From Nageia nagi (lineage: Eukaryota > Pinophyta): a stretch of 64,000 nucleotides of DNA. The stretch spans positions 140,988,001-141,052,000 of the forward strand of contig JBITNC010000001.1 in NCBI GenBank assembly GCA_050084985.1, in the 5' to 3' direction. A program made the position numbers and the translations under genes. Positions 1 through 15,189 of this stretch are shown piece by piece. Each line of letters starts with the position of its first letter. Within the stretch, counting starts at the first letter, position 1. The notes beneath the pieces are model-generated. The model was not told where the DNA came from, did no database searches, and saw only the letters and a list, made by a program, of their open reading frames with translations.

Positions 1-920
1 ACTTCCCCTAAAGGTACTATTTGTCCAATCACACTAGGTGATTCAGATGCTTTACCCACTTCTTGTAATGATGGTATATTAAATACCACATCATCTACAC
101 CATATTCTCCCATCCCTAAATCCATTAATTTAACTTTCACTGGATATACACTAGATGAGTCATTATTAGATGTAGTATTCACTTGTTTTGATGAAGAAGC
201 TCCATATTTTTCATCTAAAGTCTTAGCAACCCTTTCCCAGGCATCTCTATCTTGTATAGCTATATCACTTTTTCCTTTTATGACTTCAGATTGATTTGTA
301 TTTTTGTTCATCAATATGGTTGATAAGTTAGGAGATGGTAATGTCACTTTACTTGGATCCAAAATTAAATTACAATGCGAATAAGGGTCTGGATCTTTAA
401 ACACACAATGAACTTTATCTTTGTAGATGTATTTTAAACATCCATGGTAAGTTGATGGAACACATTGCATTTCTCTAATCCATGGACGTCCTAAAAGAAC
501 GTTGTATTGTATAATGTTTCCTTCAATTATATGCAATAAAGTTTGCACGGTCTTAGCCCCTACTGTAATCGATAGCACGATTGATCCCAAAGTTGAACAT
601 ACTACATCATTAAATGCCCTAATTTGTAAAGAAGTGGCTAAGATAAGCGAATCTGACAAGTTCAAATTTTTATATGCGGCCTCTGAGATTATATTTATAG
701 CTGACCCTTCATCTATTAGAATTCTTTTAAACCATTTCCCATCTACTTTACCCATTATATGTAAAGGTGGATCAAGTCCGCCTTGTCCATCATTTTTTAA
801 TTTTTCTTGTTCGTAGAAGGTAATACTAGGTTGTTGAGATATCTTCAAACTTTCAACTATTGAAATAAAATTATCAGGGTTACTAATATCCACTTGAATT
901 TCTTGTAGAATTTGATTCAT
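1..920 (-). CDS. Ty3/gypsy retropepsin (aspartic protease), partial
   Basis: This is the protease that cleaves the gag-pol polyprotein. The frame is open from the Met at 920 to the window edge, about 306 codons without a stop. The active-site region reads ILIDEGSAINIIS (about 690-720), and the C-terminal part reads NVLLGRPWIREM followed by VPSTYHGCLKY, typical of plant gypsy proteases. The usual D-S/T-G triad appears as D-E-G. An acidic linker rich in Asn and Ser follows, and reverse transcriptase should start beyond base 1. A stop just upstream of the Met, and the gag stop at 993, separate it from gag, so gag-pro fusion would need readthrough or frameshifting. Confidence 0.85.
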   Translation of the reverse strand, partial: MNQILQEIQVDISNPDNFISIVESLKISQQPSITFYEQEKLKNDGQGGLDPPLHIMGKVDGKWFKRILIDEGSAINIISEAAYKNLNLSDSLILATSLQIRAFNDVVCSTLGSIVLSITVGAKTVQTLLHIIEGNIIQYNVLLGRPWIREMQCVPSTYHGCLKYIYKDKVHCVFKDPDPYSHCNLILDPSKVTLPSPNLSTILMNKNTNQSEVIKGKSDIAIQDRDAWERVAKTLDEKYGASSSKQVNTTSNNDSSSVYPVKVKLMDLGMGEYGVDDVVFNIPSLQEVGKASESPSVIGQIVPLGE

Positions 921-992
921 AGCTTCCCTATAACTCCCAGACTATTGTAATAGCTCAAATAAAGTCATCTTAACCAGATACATCTTTAATTA

Positions 993-3795
993 TCATTGAA
1001 GAGCACCCTTTATTGAAACCTTAGGTTGTTGTGGAGGAGGTATAGGTTGTATATTAATTGGATTTGATATCGATTGATTTTTTTGTGGGTTATCTTGTTT
1101 ATCTCGATATTCTTGTGCTCTTGTAGCTATACCAATCATGTGTATTGAATCATCTATAGTCCCTATAAATGGTGTATCCTTATCATTGCATGTATAGTTC
1201 ATTTGATTTGGGATAATCACCACATTGTTAGCCTGATGTGAAGGTAAGGGGTTTTGATATATCCCTAAATTTTGATTCGGAGGCACAACTGGATTATCCA
1301 CATCTATTTTCCCACCATCTATCAAGTCTTGAATTTTATGCTGTAAAGTTTGACATCTATTTGTCTTATGTCCCTTTTGTCTATGATAAGCACAAAATTC
1401 ATTCTCTCTATACCATTTTTTCCCTTTAGCATCAGGATTCTCCAGTTTTATTTTAGGTAATGTAATCATACCATTATCACATAATTTTTTAAGTATCTCA
1501 GATAATGGTTCTGATAATGGGGTAAAATTTCTCTTAGGCTTAGATTCAACATTTTCTTCAATTTTTGGAGCTTGACCAGAATCTTTCGTCATAGCTATTT
1601 GATTACTTTGTGGTTGTTTACTAGTATTCTCATGTTGATTGCCCTTCTTGTATTCCTTCTTCTTGAGTTTCAGTTCTCCATCTTGAATTTTAACTCTTTC
1701 TATAACTACTACCTGTGCAATAGCTTCTTCAAAAGTCTTATGTTGTTGAATTTGGAGAACACTAGCTATTAGTCTTAGACAACTTTGACTAAACAATTTA
1801 ACCAATTCTTCTTGTGGTATTGTATAAGGCATACTAGTAAGTATAGCCCGCCATCTTGAGATGTAATCTTGTATAGTTTCATAAAAAAAATTGTTGTAAT
1901 CTTGTAAGATTCGTAATGGAAGATTTTTCTTTAATATTGATTCTAAAGTGCTCAAGAAATTGATCAGCCAATTGTTCGAACGTATATAAACTATGTATAG
2001 GTAAACCATTATACCAATCCAAAGCTTGACCTGTAAGCATCATAGGGAACATATGTAACATCAATGAGTCATCATTGGCTATCTGATAACTAGAAAATGC
2101 AAATTTTCTCAAGTGTTCTTTGGGATCTTCTCTTCCTTTAAATGGTTCTATTTTAGGAAGTTCAAACCTATAAGGTAATTTCTTTTTCGGAACACTTGGA
2201 TGAATAGGCTCATTACAAATGTTTTTATAATTTAACTTCTTAAGCCGTTGAACATTCATCTCTCGATGAATGAAATCCTTCAAAAAGTCTTCTAATTCCT
2301 TATCAGTTCTTCGACCTTGAGTATGCCTATGATGTCTTCGAGTATTCGGATCCTTTTCTAAGATTGATCTTGACATGTGAGACTCATAGTCAGAAGGAAA
2401 TTCCGATGGTGGTGGGGGCAATATTTTAAGAGGTGATTGATGTCGCAGACTAGGGATTTTAGGAGGTTCTTGGTATATACTTTTTCCGTATAACTCTTTT
2501 CCTTTGTAATCAGGTTGTTTCATTTGCTTTTGAGTTTGTTCCACCCAACTTTTAATAGAATCTTGCTTTTGTTTATCATATAATCTTTGTAATTCTAGTT
2601 CTTTATCCCTCTTCTTTTGTAACAAAATGGCTACTTCTTTATCCCTTGCTTCTTGTCTATCTAAGTAAGGATCTCGATATCTCCGTATTTGACTTCCTTC
2701 AAGAGTTTCGGGTTTCCAATTTTTAATCCTTTGATATTCCTCCCACTGTCTTTATTTTTCTTTTTCCATACGTAGATGTTGCTCCCTTTTGATTTTTTCT
2801 TTTTCTAATTCTTCAAGTTGTAATTCTCTTAAATGCAGTTGAATCTCATGCTCTTTATGAAGTCTTTTCTTTTCTTGTTCTAGGAATTCACTTCTCTCTT
2901 TGTTTATTTGTTCTTGTTCTATTAATTTATTTTTATCCTTAAAAAGTTTATCTTCCATTTCTTTTAATTTATCCTCTTGTTCTTGAATTTTAAGGACTTC
3001 ATTATTTCTTCTATTTTCTTCCTCTAGGAGATATTGCATCTCCACAGCCCTTTTAATCTCATCGGCATATACTTCCATGAATCTTTGACCTGTTTTTGTT
3101 GTATATAATCGTCTTCATTCTTTTAGTTCTTCAAAAGAAGGTATCTCTTCTACTACAAATTTAGATGTCCTTCTATCTAATCTTCCCTTTGAAGAGTAAG
3201 ATTTTTCTATTTGCTTTATTGAAGGAGCTCTTTGAGATAAATTACTTGCAGGTATTGCTACTTCATTTTTTCCTAATTCAAGAGATTTACGAGAAAGAGG
3301 AAGTCCTTCTTTTCTAATCAAAGAACTGACTATTTGACCATCTGGTAATTGATGAATGACTCTATCATAGATAACTTTATACGGTTCAGTCTCTAGTACT
3401 GCTATGGTTCCAGCCCAAGATCTATCCTCATCAATTTCTAAGTTATGACACCTTTGATCTCATTTTTCTACATCTCTTGGTACACTAGAAGATGTCTTAG
3501 GAATATCTCTATGATTAGCTAGACAACGATGAATTTCAATTAACTCTTCATCTAACACTTGCATTCTAGACTTAGTAATATGATCCTTTATACCTTGTCT
3601 TTGCAATTTAGATTGATCATAAGCCCAATCTTTATCTTTACCTTCATAATGACCTATCCGTGAATCTGATTCATCTAAAAGAGGTGGCCTCCTAACTGAA
3701 GACTCTATCAAATCCATATTATCTGTATCTATTTCTTGTATTTCAAATGGGTATTCTTGTATTTCCTTAGCAGCCATACTTCTAGTTTGAACCAT
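993..3795 (-). pseudogene. gag: Ty3/gypsy gag polyprotein, three stops and one frameshift
   Basis: Gag is the retrotransposon capsid and nucleic-acid-binding protein. The start chosen is the Met at 3795 (MVQTRSMAAKE), since the extension upstream looks non-coding. One reading frame continues to about 1880 with stops at 3460-3462, 3115-3117 and 2752-2754, then shifts frame near 1880-1930. In order it shows an acidic N-terminus, a long charged coiled coil rich in Glu, Lys and Gln (3078-2580), the Retrotrans_gag core with motifs such as EPFKGREDPKEHLRKF and LTGQALDWYNGLP (about 2160-1990), and a single zinc-knuckle-like CAYHRQKGHKTNRC at about 1395-1350. The total of about 930 codons is long for a gag because of the coiled-coil region. 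Family assignment is firm. The element is probably not able to make intact gag. Confidence 0.85.
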
Positions 3796-4805
3796 TATAA
3801 ACAAACATCGTAAAAAGAGAACTTCATTTTTATCTTTTATATTATGTTTTCGAGAAAACAATTTGATGCACAAACATCCTACATGCAAATTTACTTCTAA
3901 CAATGTGATTATCTTTTTAACTTTTTCACATATTTTTAATATCTAAGTTAAATGACCGATATGAGTTATTCACTTTTAGTCTTTTAATTTTCCTAATTTG
4001 TTTTGACTAGTCAAGTCTTAAACAAGGTAGTTTGGGTAATTCTAAGTAATGTTTACAAGCTTCTATGGCTTTTGGCTTGGTTTTAGAAGAGTCTCCTTTT
4101 TTGACTCCTACCTAAAGGAGAGTCACCTTGGTAATCACCTCCAAGTGTGACTGGCTCTATGGCTTTAAGTGTGTTATGTCGGTGGGTACAAAGAAGTAAG
4201 AATTAACGGTTGGTAGTGACATCCAACTCATTAATGTTCGATTATATCCTTTAAGGCCTTATGAAATGCATTTTAAACAAGTAAGATGCAATTATGCATA
4301 CTACCCTCCCCAACATTCATGTCCATTCATTTATCTTATCTTAATGTGATACAATCAAAAGTTTATTATAAGATGGATCTTGACCTTAATAAACCTCGTT
4401 GTTCTTTTCTAATTATAATGTGATTCATTATCCAACCTCTTAGTGATGTTCATTAACCCCTTCTAGCTGTGGAAGTATTATGTGTAGTAAATTTCCAAGT
4501 AAGATGTGAATAAATTTTACCTCTTTCACTTAACTTATTTCTGATCACTTAAGATCGCTCGAAGCGCAAAAGTGAGAGCATACTTTGTTAAGTGAAAGTA
4601 CTTAGTGTATTCGAATCCATCCAATTCATTAACCCTTTAATGTGATTTGTACTATCCAAAACCCTGATTTATTTTCCTTAAGTTCATTCCAAATTAAGTG
4701 TGATTCATTTACCTCTTCCAATTATGGAAGTATTATGTGTAGTAAATTGCTTCCTCTTACTAGTAAGAGGTCATTAGATGTAGATAAATTAACCCAATTA
4801 ATGAT
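3796..4805 (-). other. Untranslated leader between repeats and gag
   Basis: No coding signal seen. It holds the diverged outer copy of the 129-bp repeat and ordinary AT-rich sequence up to the gag start. Confidence 0.5.
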
Positions 4806-5192
4806 AGTGTGAGTGTGAAAGAAAAGAAAAGTTAATTTACCCCTTCTTATCAAGTCTATTCTGGTCACCTTAGATCGCTCAAAGCGCAAAGGGAGAGCAT
4901 AAGTAGACAAGATAAAAAGTATTAATGTGTATGTAGTGTGAATGTGAAAGAAAAGAAAAATTAATTTACCCCTTCTTATCAAGTCTATTCTGGTCACCTT
5001 AGATCGCACGAAGCACAAAGGGAGAGCATAAGTAGACAAGATAAAAAGTATTAATGTGTATGTAGTGTGAGTGTGAAGGAAAAGAAAAATTAATTTACCC
5101 CTTCTTATCAAGTCTATTCTGGTCACCTTAGATCGCATGAAGCGCAAAGGGAGAGCATAAGTAGACAAGATAAAAAGTATTAATGTGTATGT
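4806..5192. repeat. Three tandem 129-bp repeats in the leader
   Basis: Three near-identical copies start at about 4806, 4935 and 5064. Each carries the core GATCGC(T/A)(C/T)(A/G)AAGC. A diverged fourth copy is visible at about 4499-4612. Because 129 is a multiple of three, the array gives an accidental open frame on the minus strand. That frame is repeat-driven and I do not treat it as a gene. Confidence 0.9.
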
Positions 5193-5392
5193 ACCCTTCA
5201 CCCAAAGCATGAAAATAAATACATAACTTCATACATAAAGTAAATTAATAAAAGATATGCATTTAACCTTTTCTACCCATTCTTATATGCACTCTAGGCA
5301 AAGGAATCACACTCAAAAATATTTTTTCATAACACAATTTTATTTTACTTTTTCAGAAATAGCAAAAAGAGATAAAATAACCTGGATATGAG

Positions 5393-5552
5393 TCACCGGC
5401 ATTTAGATAGGGAACGCTAGCATTTAGTGATAGTCTCCGACATTTGATTATGGTCACTGGTGTTTAATGATAGTCGCTGGCATTCGATACCAATCGCTGG
5501 CATTTAATTACAGTCGCTGGCATTCGATACCAGTTGTCGATGTTTCTGCAAC
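5393..5552. repeat. About eight copies of a 20-bp minisatellite in the leader
   Basis: A unit close to GTCGCTGGCATTCGATACCA is repeated head to tail about eight times with decay toward the left. It lies about 120 bp downstream of the primer binding site, in the 5' untranslated leader of the gypsy element. Confidence 0.85.
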
Positions 5553-5670
5553 AAATTCCTGAAAAAGCATAGAACCCAAAATTTGAAGTTAATACGTAGA
5601 AAAATCTAAAAAAACTAGAGAACAGAAAGGTAGAATCATAGACAAAATATCTCCCTCTCAATAACGGAGG

Positions 5671-5689
5671 GGCCCTCCTTCTAGCACCA
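5671..5689 (-). other. Primer binding site (tRNA identity unassigned)
   Basis: The minus strand reads TGGTGCTAGAAGGAGGGCC three bases after the LTR end. It starts with the TGG that pairs with the CCA end of a tRNA. I cannot name the tRNA. The same 19-mer with one base changed occurs at 62999-63017 next to another LTR. Confidence 0.75.
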
Positions 5690-5692
5690 GAA

Positions 5693-6533
5693 TGTTGCAA
5701 TGAAAATTGAGCTGGAATATAGAATAACATAAAATAAAAATTACTCTTCAATCTTCATTGAACCTCAAATTATATAACATAGATAAACATGTTGTAATTG
5801 CAAAATGATATTCAATCTTAGTTCAAACTACAATTTGCCCTTAGAAGGGACTTTTACAAATGTATGTGCCAAAATAAGAGTATTAGATCTCCATTGTTTT
5901 TGGGTTGCTTGCTTCTCTTCTTGATGTAGACAACCTGTAAATCCTACACACATGCAAGAGACAATAACATCAAAGCATCTATGTGTAACATTGTATTAAA
6001 ATGAAACTAGCATAAAACAATAAAATAAATGAGTTCATAAGATTTTGGCATCATTACCCTACTTCAAAATTGGGTTCAATTGGGGTCAATTAGGTCCATA
6101 TTGCTTTGTATTAGCTTGTATTTATAGATTTTTAGGTGAGACGTTCCAAGGCTGGAAAAGGGAAGTGAAGAGCCACCGTAAGTCGTAACTGACCTCCTCT
6201 ATCCACCTCATCATGGAAGACAAAGCATTCCAACTTCCTTTTTTGATTTTTGTTTGGCTGTTGCAGAGTTGTCGGTGTTTGTATGTTGAACATCAAAGAT
6301 CACCTCGAAACGTCAATGTTTCATATGGAACACCGATGACTAGTTAATTATATTAAAATGAGTGCCTAAAAGTCAAATTTCATCAAAAGGGGGTCATGTG
6401 ACCATTCATTTTGCATACACTCGATGAGAGCTATCCAATAATAGGGTTTCTAAACCTATTTTATGTTATCACACCAAGTTATGATTATTCTAATGTTTAC
6501 TTAGTTAACGAGGGACATTTTTAGGTGTCTACA
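5693..6533 (-). repeat. 5' LTR of the gypsy element
   Basis: Read on the minus strand this 841-bp segment starts TGTAGACACCTAAAAATG and ends TTGCAACA, giving the TG...CA ends of an LTR. The end is followed after three bases by a TGG-starting primer binding site. The partner LTR is outside the window, so identity between LTRs cannot be judged. The five bases outside the LTR (6534-6538, CTAGT) would be one copy of the target duplication. Confidence 0.8.
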
Positions 6534-9362
<2,829 letters not shown>

Positions 9363-9781
9363 TGTTCGTATTGACACCTAAAATAGAAACACCTTTTCTA
9401 TTTTATATGTATTAAAATAAATAAATAAATATATATATATTTGTAACAATGATGAAACAGTTTATATCTTATGTTATTTCTTTCTTTTGTGATATAAGGA
9501 TTAAGAAGCGCTAAGAAATCTAGCTTGGGATAAGAGAAAACTTACCTATATAAAGAGGATATGTACACATGAGATATAATATTAGATATTGGTCTTGATA
9601 TATCCCATACATATTCTTTGTGATTGATATTTCTAAGCGATATCTATCAAGATTTGATATGTGTGCTATCACATATACTCTATTTCCCTTAATTATCTTT
9701 ATATGTTATAATATGCTTGTCTAAATAGGTTCACACATGATTGAATTTTTTTCAAATATATTTCATTAATATTTTGGAACA
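9363..9781 (+). repeat. Candidate 5' LTR with TATA box
   Basis: The segment begins near TTGACACCTAAAAT, which resembles the start of the LTR at 5693-6533 (GACACCTAAAA), and ends TTTTGGAACA, followed by a GGTGTCA stretch where a primer binding site would be. A good TATA box (CTATATAAAG, 9546-9555) sits inside. No second LTR is found in the window, so the boundaries are inferred. Confidence 0.45.
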
Positions 9782-10159
9782 TAGGTGTCAAATCATGCAA
9801 CCCAAGAGCCAAAATATCAATGCTAGGGAATGAGGATCAGTTTTACTTCTAAGATTCGACAAACAAGATGTCAATGACCTATCAAGCTTATTCCTAAAAT
9901 CTAATATGCATTATAATTAAGATGATATGTGTTTTATATCTTATATCTAATCTTGATAGTGTTAGATTTAATCTAATATATAAGATATTGCTTATCTTAT
10001 TCATTCTTTTAATTTCCTTAACTATTGTTACTTTAATACTAGGTTGGTTTGATATTGTCACATTATTTATTTATTGTATCTAATAAACCTAACTTTTTGA
10101 TTTCATATATCCTTATTTTAGGGATTTTTTTGTGTCAAAAAACCTAGGGTTTATGGAGG

Positions 10160-13035
10160 TATTTGATCATTGTATTTAAGTGTTTCAAAAATGGATATAC
10201 ATCAACATATTCATGAATATTTCTTCACCAATAAAGATTAAATTATAGCATTTGAGAGTGTTGATACTAGGGAAGGAATACCATAAATATAATCTAGTGA
10301 AGGAAATATATCCAATGCAAATTAGATTCAATATCTCAGTACAAAGGTTGAAAAATATATAGGAATGATGATAAAGGATAAATTTATATATAACCAAGAG
10401 AAAGGAATCACTCTATCTGATGATATTTGTAAACCATCATTATTGGTAATCAGTATGATATAGAATTGGATAAATTAAATAGTGAAGGGATCCAAATTCC
10501 CATATTCAAGGGTTCAATTATACAATGGAATTACAAATTGAAATCTATAATAATCTCAAGGTGAAATACTTTCTTTTAACTAGGTCGTAAATGCAAGAAA
10601 GTAGTTCCATACATTAAAGCATAAATCTATTAATTCATATGCTCAATTGAAGATTATTTTCAAAAATCATTTCAAGTGTAATATTCAAAGGCCTCTTGGA
10701 TTATCAGATCTCATGGCATATAAAGAAAGTGTAAATGAAAGATTAGATAAGTTTATTTTCATTTTCAAAAGAATTGGTGCTTGATTGATTACACTCTAAC
10801 TGGTAGGAACATCATCAATATCTAATTGGATAATATAATAAATGGATTAAACTAATATGCAATTGACTATAAGCATGAACCATTCACAAAAATGACCTAT
10901 AAATTTATTGATAAGAAAAAATGTTGGTTCAAAAAGGGGCATACAGATATTCAAGTATGTCAAAGGATAATTCAAAAAAATTATATCATAAGAATAAAGA
11001 TACTAATGTCAATACAAATTAAAGTACTTCAAATGATGCTCCAAAGGATTTAAGAAAATCAAATAACTATATTCATTTGTTGGTATATCCAAGAAACATG
11101 TCCCAATAAAATCAAATAACTATATTATCATAACAACATTTACTTTCTTTATTTGATTCTTTAAAGAACCAACATTTTAATGATAACCTTGAAACAAGTA
11201 TCTTTGAATAGATATTAGATTATTTTAAATAGGTTAACATGATATTATTTAATGATAATGAGCTCCCATAAAAATACATCATTGAGTAAAAGCTTGTATT
11301 TGTATATTCGAGTGAAGATGTTTTGTATTCCTATTAAAAGAGCCTAAGTGGATATATATTTGGGTTTGAATATTTTATACATAATATTCTTGAGGTATTT
11401 TCAAGATAAGGGTCTACCAAAGATTTCAAAACCCATAATGAAGATCAAAGGCTTTAATAATGCCAAAAAATAATGTGTGGGAGTTGTGAATCTTCCCATT
11501 CATATAGGATAAAATACTATTGAGGCTAAATGCTATGTGATAGAGGGGGATTTTTCATATAATATCCTACATGGAAGGCCTTGGATCCATGTTATGGGGG
11601 AAATTCATTCCACCCTTTATCATTCTGTCAAATTCAAACATGAGAGTAAAGTCCACACTATCTAGGAACATGATCAAATATTTAGGTTGTGCGATAGAGT
11701 TGAGACCCATATTATTCCTCATAACAAAGTAGAGGAAGAAGATGGTAAAGAATATAAGTGGTAATAAAGTATGGAAATAAGCATGGACAATTATTATTTT
11801 CCTAATGTAGATGTCATATAATCAATCAAAAACTTTGAACAACCTTAAAAAGATTATTTTTTGGAACACTAGGGCCTCGTAGATCTTGAGCACCCATAGT
11901 TAGACATTACCAAGTACCCACATTTTGGTACTTTCTTATAATATGATTATGAAAGAGTAAATTAGGTCTTATATAATTAAGATAGCTTAGCTAGTGAATA
12001 CAAATATGTAGAAGCTGAACATTTTAACTTTGTTCTTCCCAAAATATCAAAAGTTCTAAACTCAAAACTATAAATATCACATCCTAGTTTATTTCAAAAT
12101 ATCATATAAATACCTACTTTTATTAAGGAAAAGGTCTAGAAATGTTTGAGCAATGCATGTCTTCTTTACCTCTAAATTTTGGAACAATAGCCAAAAATGA
12201 TAGGCAATGAATTGGAGCTTCTTGCCAAGAAATAGAAGATGGTGATGAGGGAGAAGTCATAAATTACTACAACATCAACAAAATATCAAAAAATGCATCA
12301 AAAAACTCAAAATACATCAAAAAGTACAATGCTCCAAAAATCAAGTCTTATAAATCCAATGCCACTACTTAAAATTTGGTTTGTAAAATGTCATGTCCAA
12401 GAGATGTATTAGATTAATTAGTTCATACTTATGTATTTTAGAATGATGATGCAATTATAGAAACCCTTAGAGCTAGAAATGAGTTTTCAAAGTGTATTCA
12501 TAAGAGATAAGTTAAAATTTATCTCCATCCTCATCCATATTTTGGCTTAGAACTTCAATAGTATCAAGACATAATAGGTACCCCCTTTCTATGCACTAGT
12601 ATTTATTCTATTTTCATTATTAGTATGAGTAGGATAAGGTAATTAGGGAAGGGAGTTTCTTTAGTAAGAAAAAATAATTGAAATGGATTAGTTTTTGGTA
12701 GGGATAGGGGCATATGACCATGTTAAATGAATATATAGTTGACATAAATATTGAGATAAAGGATAAGCCAATGATGATCAAAATTGGGGAATGGCTAAAT
12801 ACAGAGGAAAGAAATTAGTACAAATCTCTCTTAATAGAATTTGGTGATATATTTATTTGGTCTAATTAATATATACCAAGTTTGGGTATAGAGTTTGTTA
12901 TACATAATTCAATGGTGCATGATGATGCAAAGTTCATTGAGAAAAAGTTGAGGAAAATGCACCCAAAGATTGAATTATTGGCCAAAAAGGAGATTCTAAA
13001 CTATCTTGATGTATAATTCATAAATAATAGTGATT
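10160..13035 (+). pseudogene. Degenerate gypsy gag-protease-RT reading region
   Basis: Many stops and shifts, but three landmarks stand in order on the plus strand. At about 10920-10960 there is a zinc-knuckle-like CWFKKGHTDIQVC. At about 11545-11640 comes the protease C-terminal signature (SYNILHGRPWIHVMG, then STLYHSVKFKHE). At about 12830-13015 comes the entry to reverse transcriptase: LIEFGDIFIWS, then an FVIHNS segment and KKLRKMHPKIE, which corresponds to the QKLRRMRPE region of gypsy RTs. Function is certainly lost. Confidence 0.65.
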
Positions 13036-13060
13036 ATTCTCTTTGGTCAGCAATTTTTTT

Positions 13061-13428
13061 TATTAATGGGCTAATTTTGTATTAATAAAAAAATGTTAAA
13101 TTTATAAGGATCTTCACCAAATTTTATAATAAAGTATTTCAAAAAGGTCTTTTATAGCCTTGTTACACTACTGATACAATCTTCTAATTTTATAAAATAG
13201 ATATAGAAATACTAAGAAACATCACCAACTATTTAAGTTCCCTAAGTTACAACAAGTAGAACAAATTTTATAAGATACGTTGGATCCATTATGTCTTTTG
13301 GAAAGGAGTTACTAAAATAACTACATGCCATCATTATAATTGTAGTCAAAAATAGCATATTAAAGAGACAAAGAGACTTTCCACTTCATCCAGCAAAAGC
13401 TAACAACAACCAGAGGCTAAATCCTAAA
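13061..13428. other. No recognisable gene
   Basis: AT-rich sequence after the last readable RT block. I see nothing supported here. Confidence 0.4.
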
Positions 13429-13731
13429 CTAATCCATAGAAAAGAATTGAAGATCATCAAAGTTGAATTTGTAGAGGTTAACATATATTTTTCTTAGCAT
13501 AATTTCCTTAAAGCTCAGACTCTCTCCTACATCCTCATATTTGGTGCTTCTTGTCCCCTTCCTCAATTTTGCCTCTTTTAGCATTTCATTATGGATTTTG
13601 AAGCTAAAAGCTCTTCTAAAATAGACTAGATATTGTTGTTTAACACTCTTTTTATCAATAGTTGCTATTCCCAAATTGTGCTCTCCCTTTGGCATATTTA
13701 GATTGCTCAATCTTATCCATAACCTTAGCAT
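13429..13731 (-). CDS. Unrecognised 100-codon ORF
   Basis: An uninterrupted 100-codon frame with a basic, Lys-rich composition (for example KEAKLRKGTRSTKYED). I do not recognise any domain, signal peptide or membrane segment. It stands alone between retroelement remnants. It could be an unidentified piece of a transposon or a chance frame in AT-rich DNA. I think a chance or relic frame is more likely than a gene. Confidence 0.15.
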   Translation of the reverse strand: MLRLWIRLSNLNMPKGEHNLGIATIDKKSVKQQYLVYFRRAFSFKIHNEMLKEAKLRKGTRSTKYEDVGESLSFKEIMLRKIYVNLYKFNFDDLQFFSMD

Positions 13732-14379
13732 TTCCCTTTATCTTTGACAAATTTTGTAAACCTCCTTTAATTTGTTTACCTAATTCTTGAATTTTAAGCT
13801 ACTAAAGCGTACTCTAAATAGCAAAGTTGGATTTGTACAAATTTTAGAGATATCAACAAGGCATGTCCAAAAGATAATTTTCCTCTTCTAAACATAGACA
13901 TGATTATTGATTCTACAATTGGGCATGAGATCCTCTCATTCATGGATGTTTTTTAGGATACAATCAAATTGGAATGAATATGAAAGATAGTTAGTACAAA
14001 AAAAACTTCATTACTCCATCAAGAAGATTTTGTTATGTTATCATACCTTTTGAAATAAAAAATATAAACATAACTTATCAAAGAGCAATGGTGGCCATGT
14101 TCCATGCAAGGTTATGCATAAGAAGTCAACTCCAAAATATACTTATAAAAATTTGTTGAATTAATTTCAAAATCACAATGAATTAGGTATATAGTCACAT
14201 CGAACATGGCAAATTTATCATATTTTCAAAAAATACATACTAAAAATTTCATAATTTTTTTATATTTTAAATTAAAAAAAGTTGGAAAAATTAAAATACT
14301 AATTTAATTAAATTATATATAAAAATATGCATATCATAGTGTAAAGGCTACCAACAAATACTACAAATGATAAGTAATA
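13732..14379. other. No recognisable gene
   Basis: AT-rich sequence without a readable domain on either strand. Confidence 0.4.
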
Positions 14380-14870
14380 AAAAGAATGGATGATTAACAA
14401 CAACAATAATGGATGATCGATAATACATGGAGAAGATGGATGATAACAAAAAGAATAGATGGCTGAATCCTGATAATAATAATAATAAATTATTAGTAAC
14501 AAATCAAGGTGGTCAGTAACAAAAAGAATAAAAAATCCCTAACAACTAAGAGAGACAATAACAAATGGATTAGATAGCCATTAAGTAGTCGATAACAACA
14601 ACAAAAGATGATCGGTAACAAATGATGTAGACAACCAGCAACAATGGTGTAAATAGCTAGAAATAGATGGAGTATATTTTCAATATTAAATGTAGTATAC
14701 AATCAACATTAAACATAGGTGAATGATAATAAATAGAGTAAATAGTTGACAACAAAAGGAGTAGATAGTAGAGAGGAAATGAAGTAAATAGCTAGCAATA
14801 AATAGTGTAGGTGAATGGAAACAAATAGAGGTGATGGTCAGTAACAAATGGAGCCAACATATGCAATAAA
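14380..14870. repeat. Degenerate minisatellite, AACAAATGG/GATAGC type units
   Basis: Short words such as AACAAATGGA, GTAGATAGC, GATGATCGGTAAC and GTCAGTAACAAA recur every 25-36 bp over about 490 bp. The frames open on the minus strand across this stretch follow the repeat and contain no domain. Confidence 0.7.
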
Positions 14871-15189
14871 CATAGCATGCTTTATATATGTCATCCCATT
14901 AGATGCATCCTATTCAAATTTATAAGAAGGGGTAATCAAAACATTTTCCCACCCATTTTGCACAACCCTAAATAGATTCCATTTGGTTACCAAAATCAGC
15001 ATACTCCATTTTATTCATGCAATTAAAATCATCATACCTTTTTCTTTACAAAATCATTATATGAAGATTTATCACTTTACAAACTGATTCATTCATATGA
15101 TTATATTCCTAAAATTATTCAACAAATTATGAGGGATTAATAATTTTGGATTCGACATTCTTTATACCTTGTATAGTTTTAATTAAAGA

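Larger units (their letters stand above)
1..6533 (-). mobile_element. Ty3/gypsy LTR retrotransposon, 5' part, truncated by window edge
   Basis: On the minus strand the order is LTR (5693-6533), primer binding site (5671-5689), long leader with tandem repeats, gag (3795-993) and retropepsin (920-1). Reverse transcriptase, integrase and the 3' LTR would lie beyond base 1. The gag and protease translations are still readable over more than 3 kb with only three stops and one frameshift, so this is one of the younger insertions in the window. The base order LTR-PBS-gag-protease is the normal order of Ty3/gypsy elements. The clade cannot be fixed without the reverse transcriptase. Confidence 0.9.
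9363..13060 (+). mobile_element. Ancient plus-strand Ty3/gypsy element, 3' part lost
   Basis: An LTR-like segment (about 9363-9781) is followed by degenerate gag, protease and the start of reverse transcriptase, in the order of Ty3/gypsy. Recognisable pieces are listed under the pseudogene entry. The pol similarity stops at about 13030, so most of pol and the 3' LTR are missing or unrecognisable. The many stops in every frame point to an old insertion. Confidence 0.6.

Noticed and set aside
4722-5210. 162-codon open frame on the minus strand
   Set aside because: It follows three 129-bp tandem repeats (129 is divisible by three), so the frame is a product of the repeat and encodes three copies of the same hydrophobic phrase without a domain.
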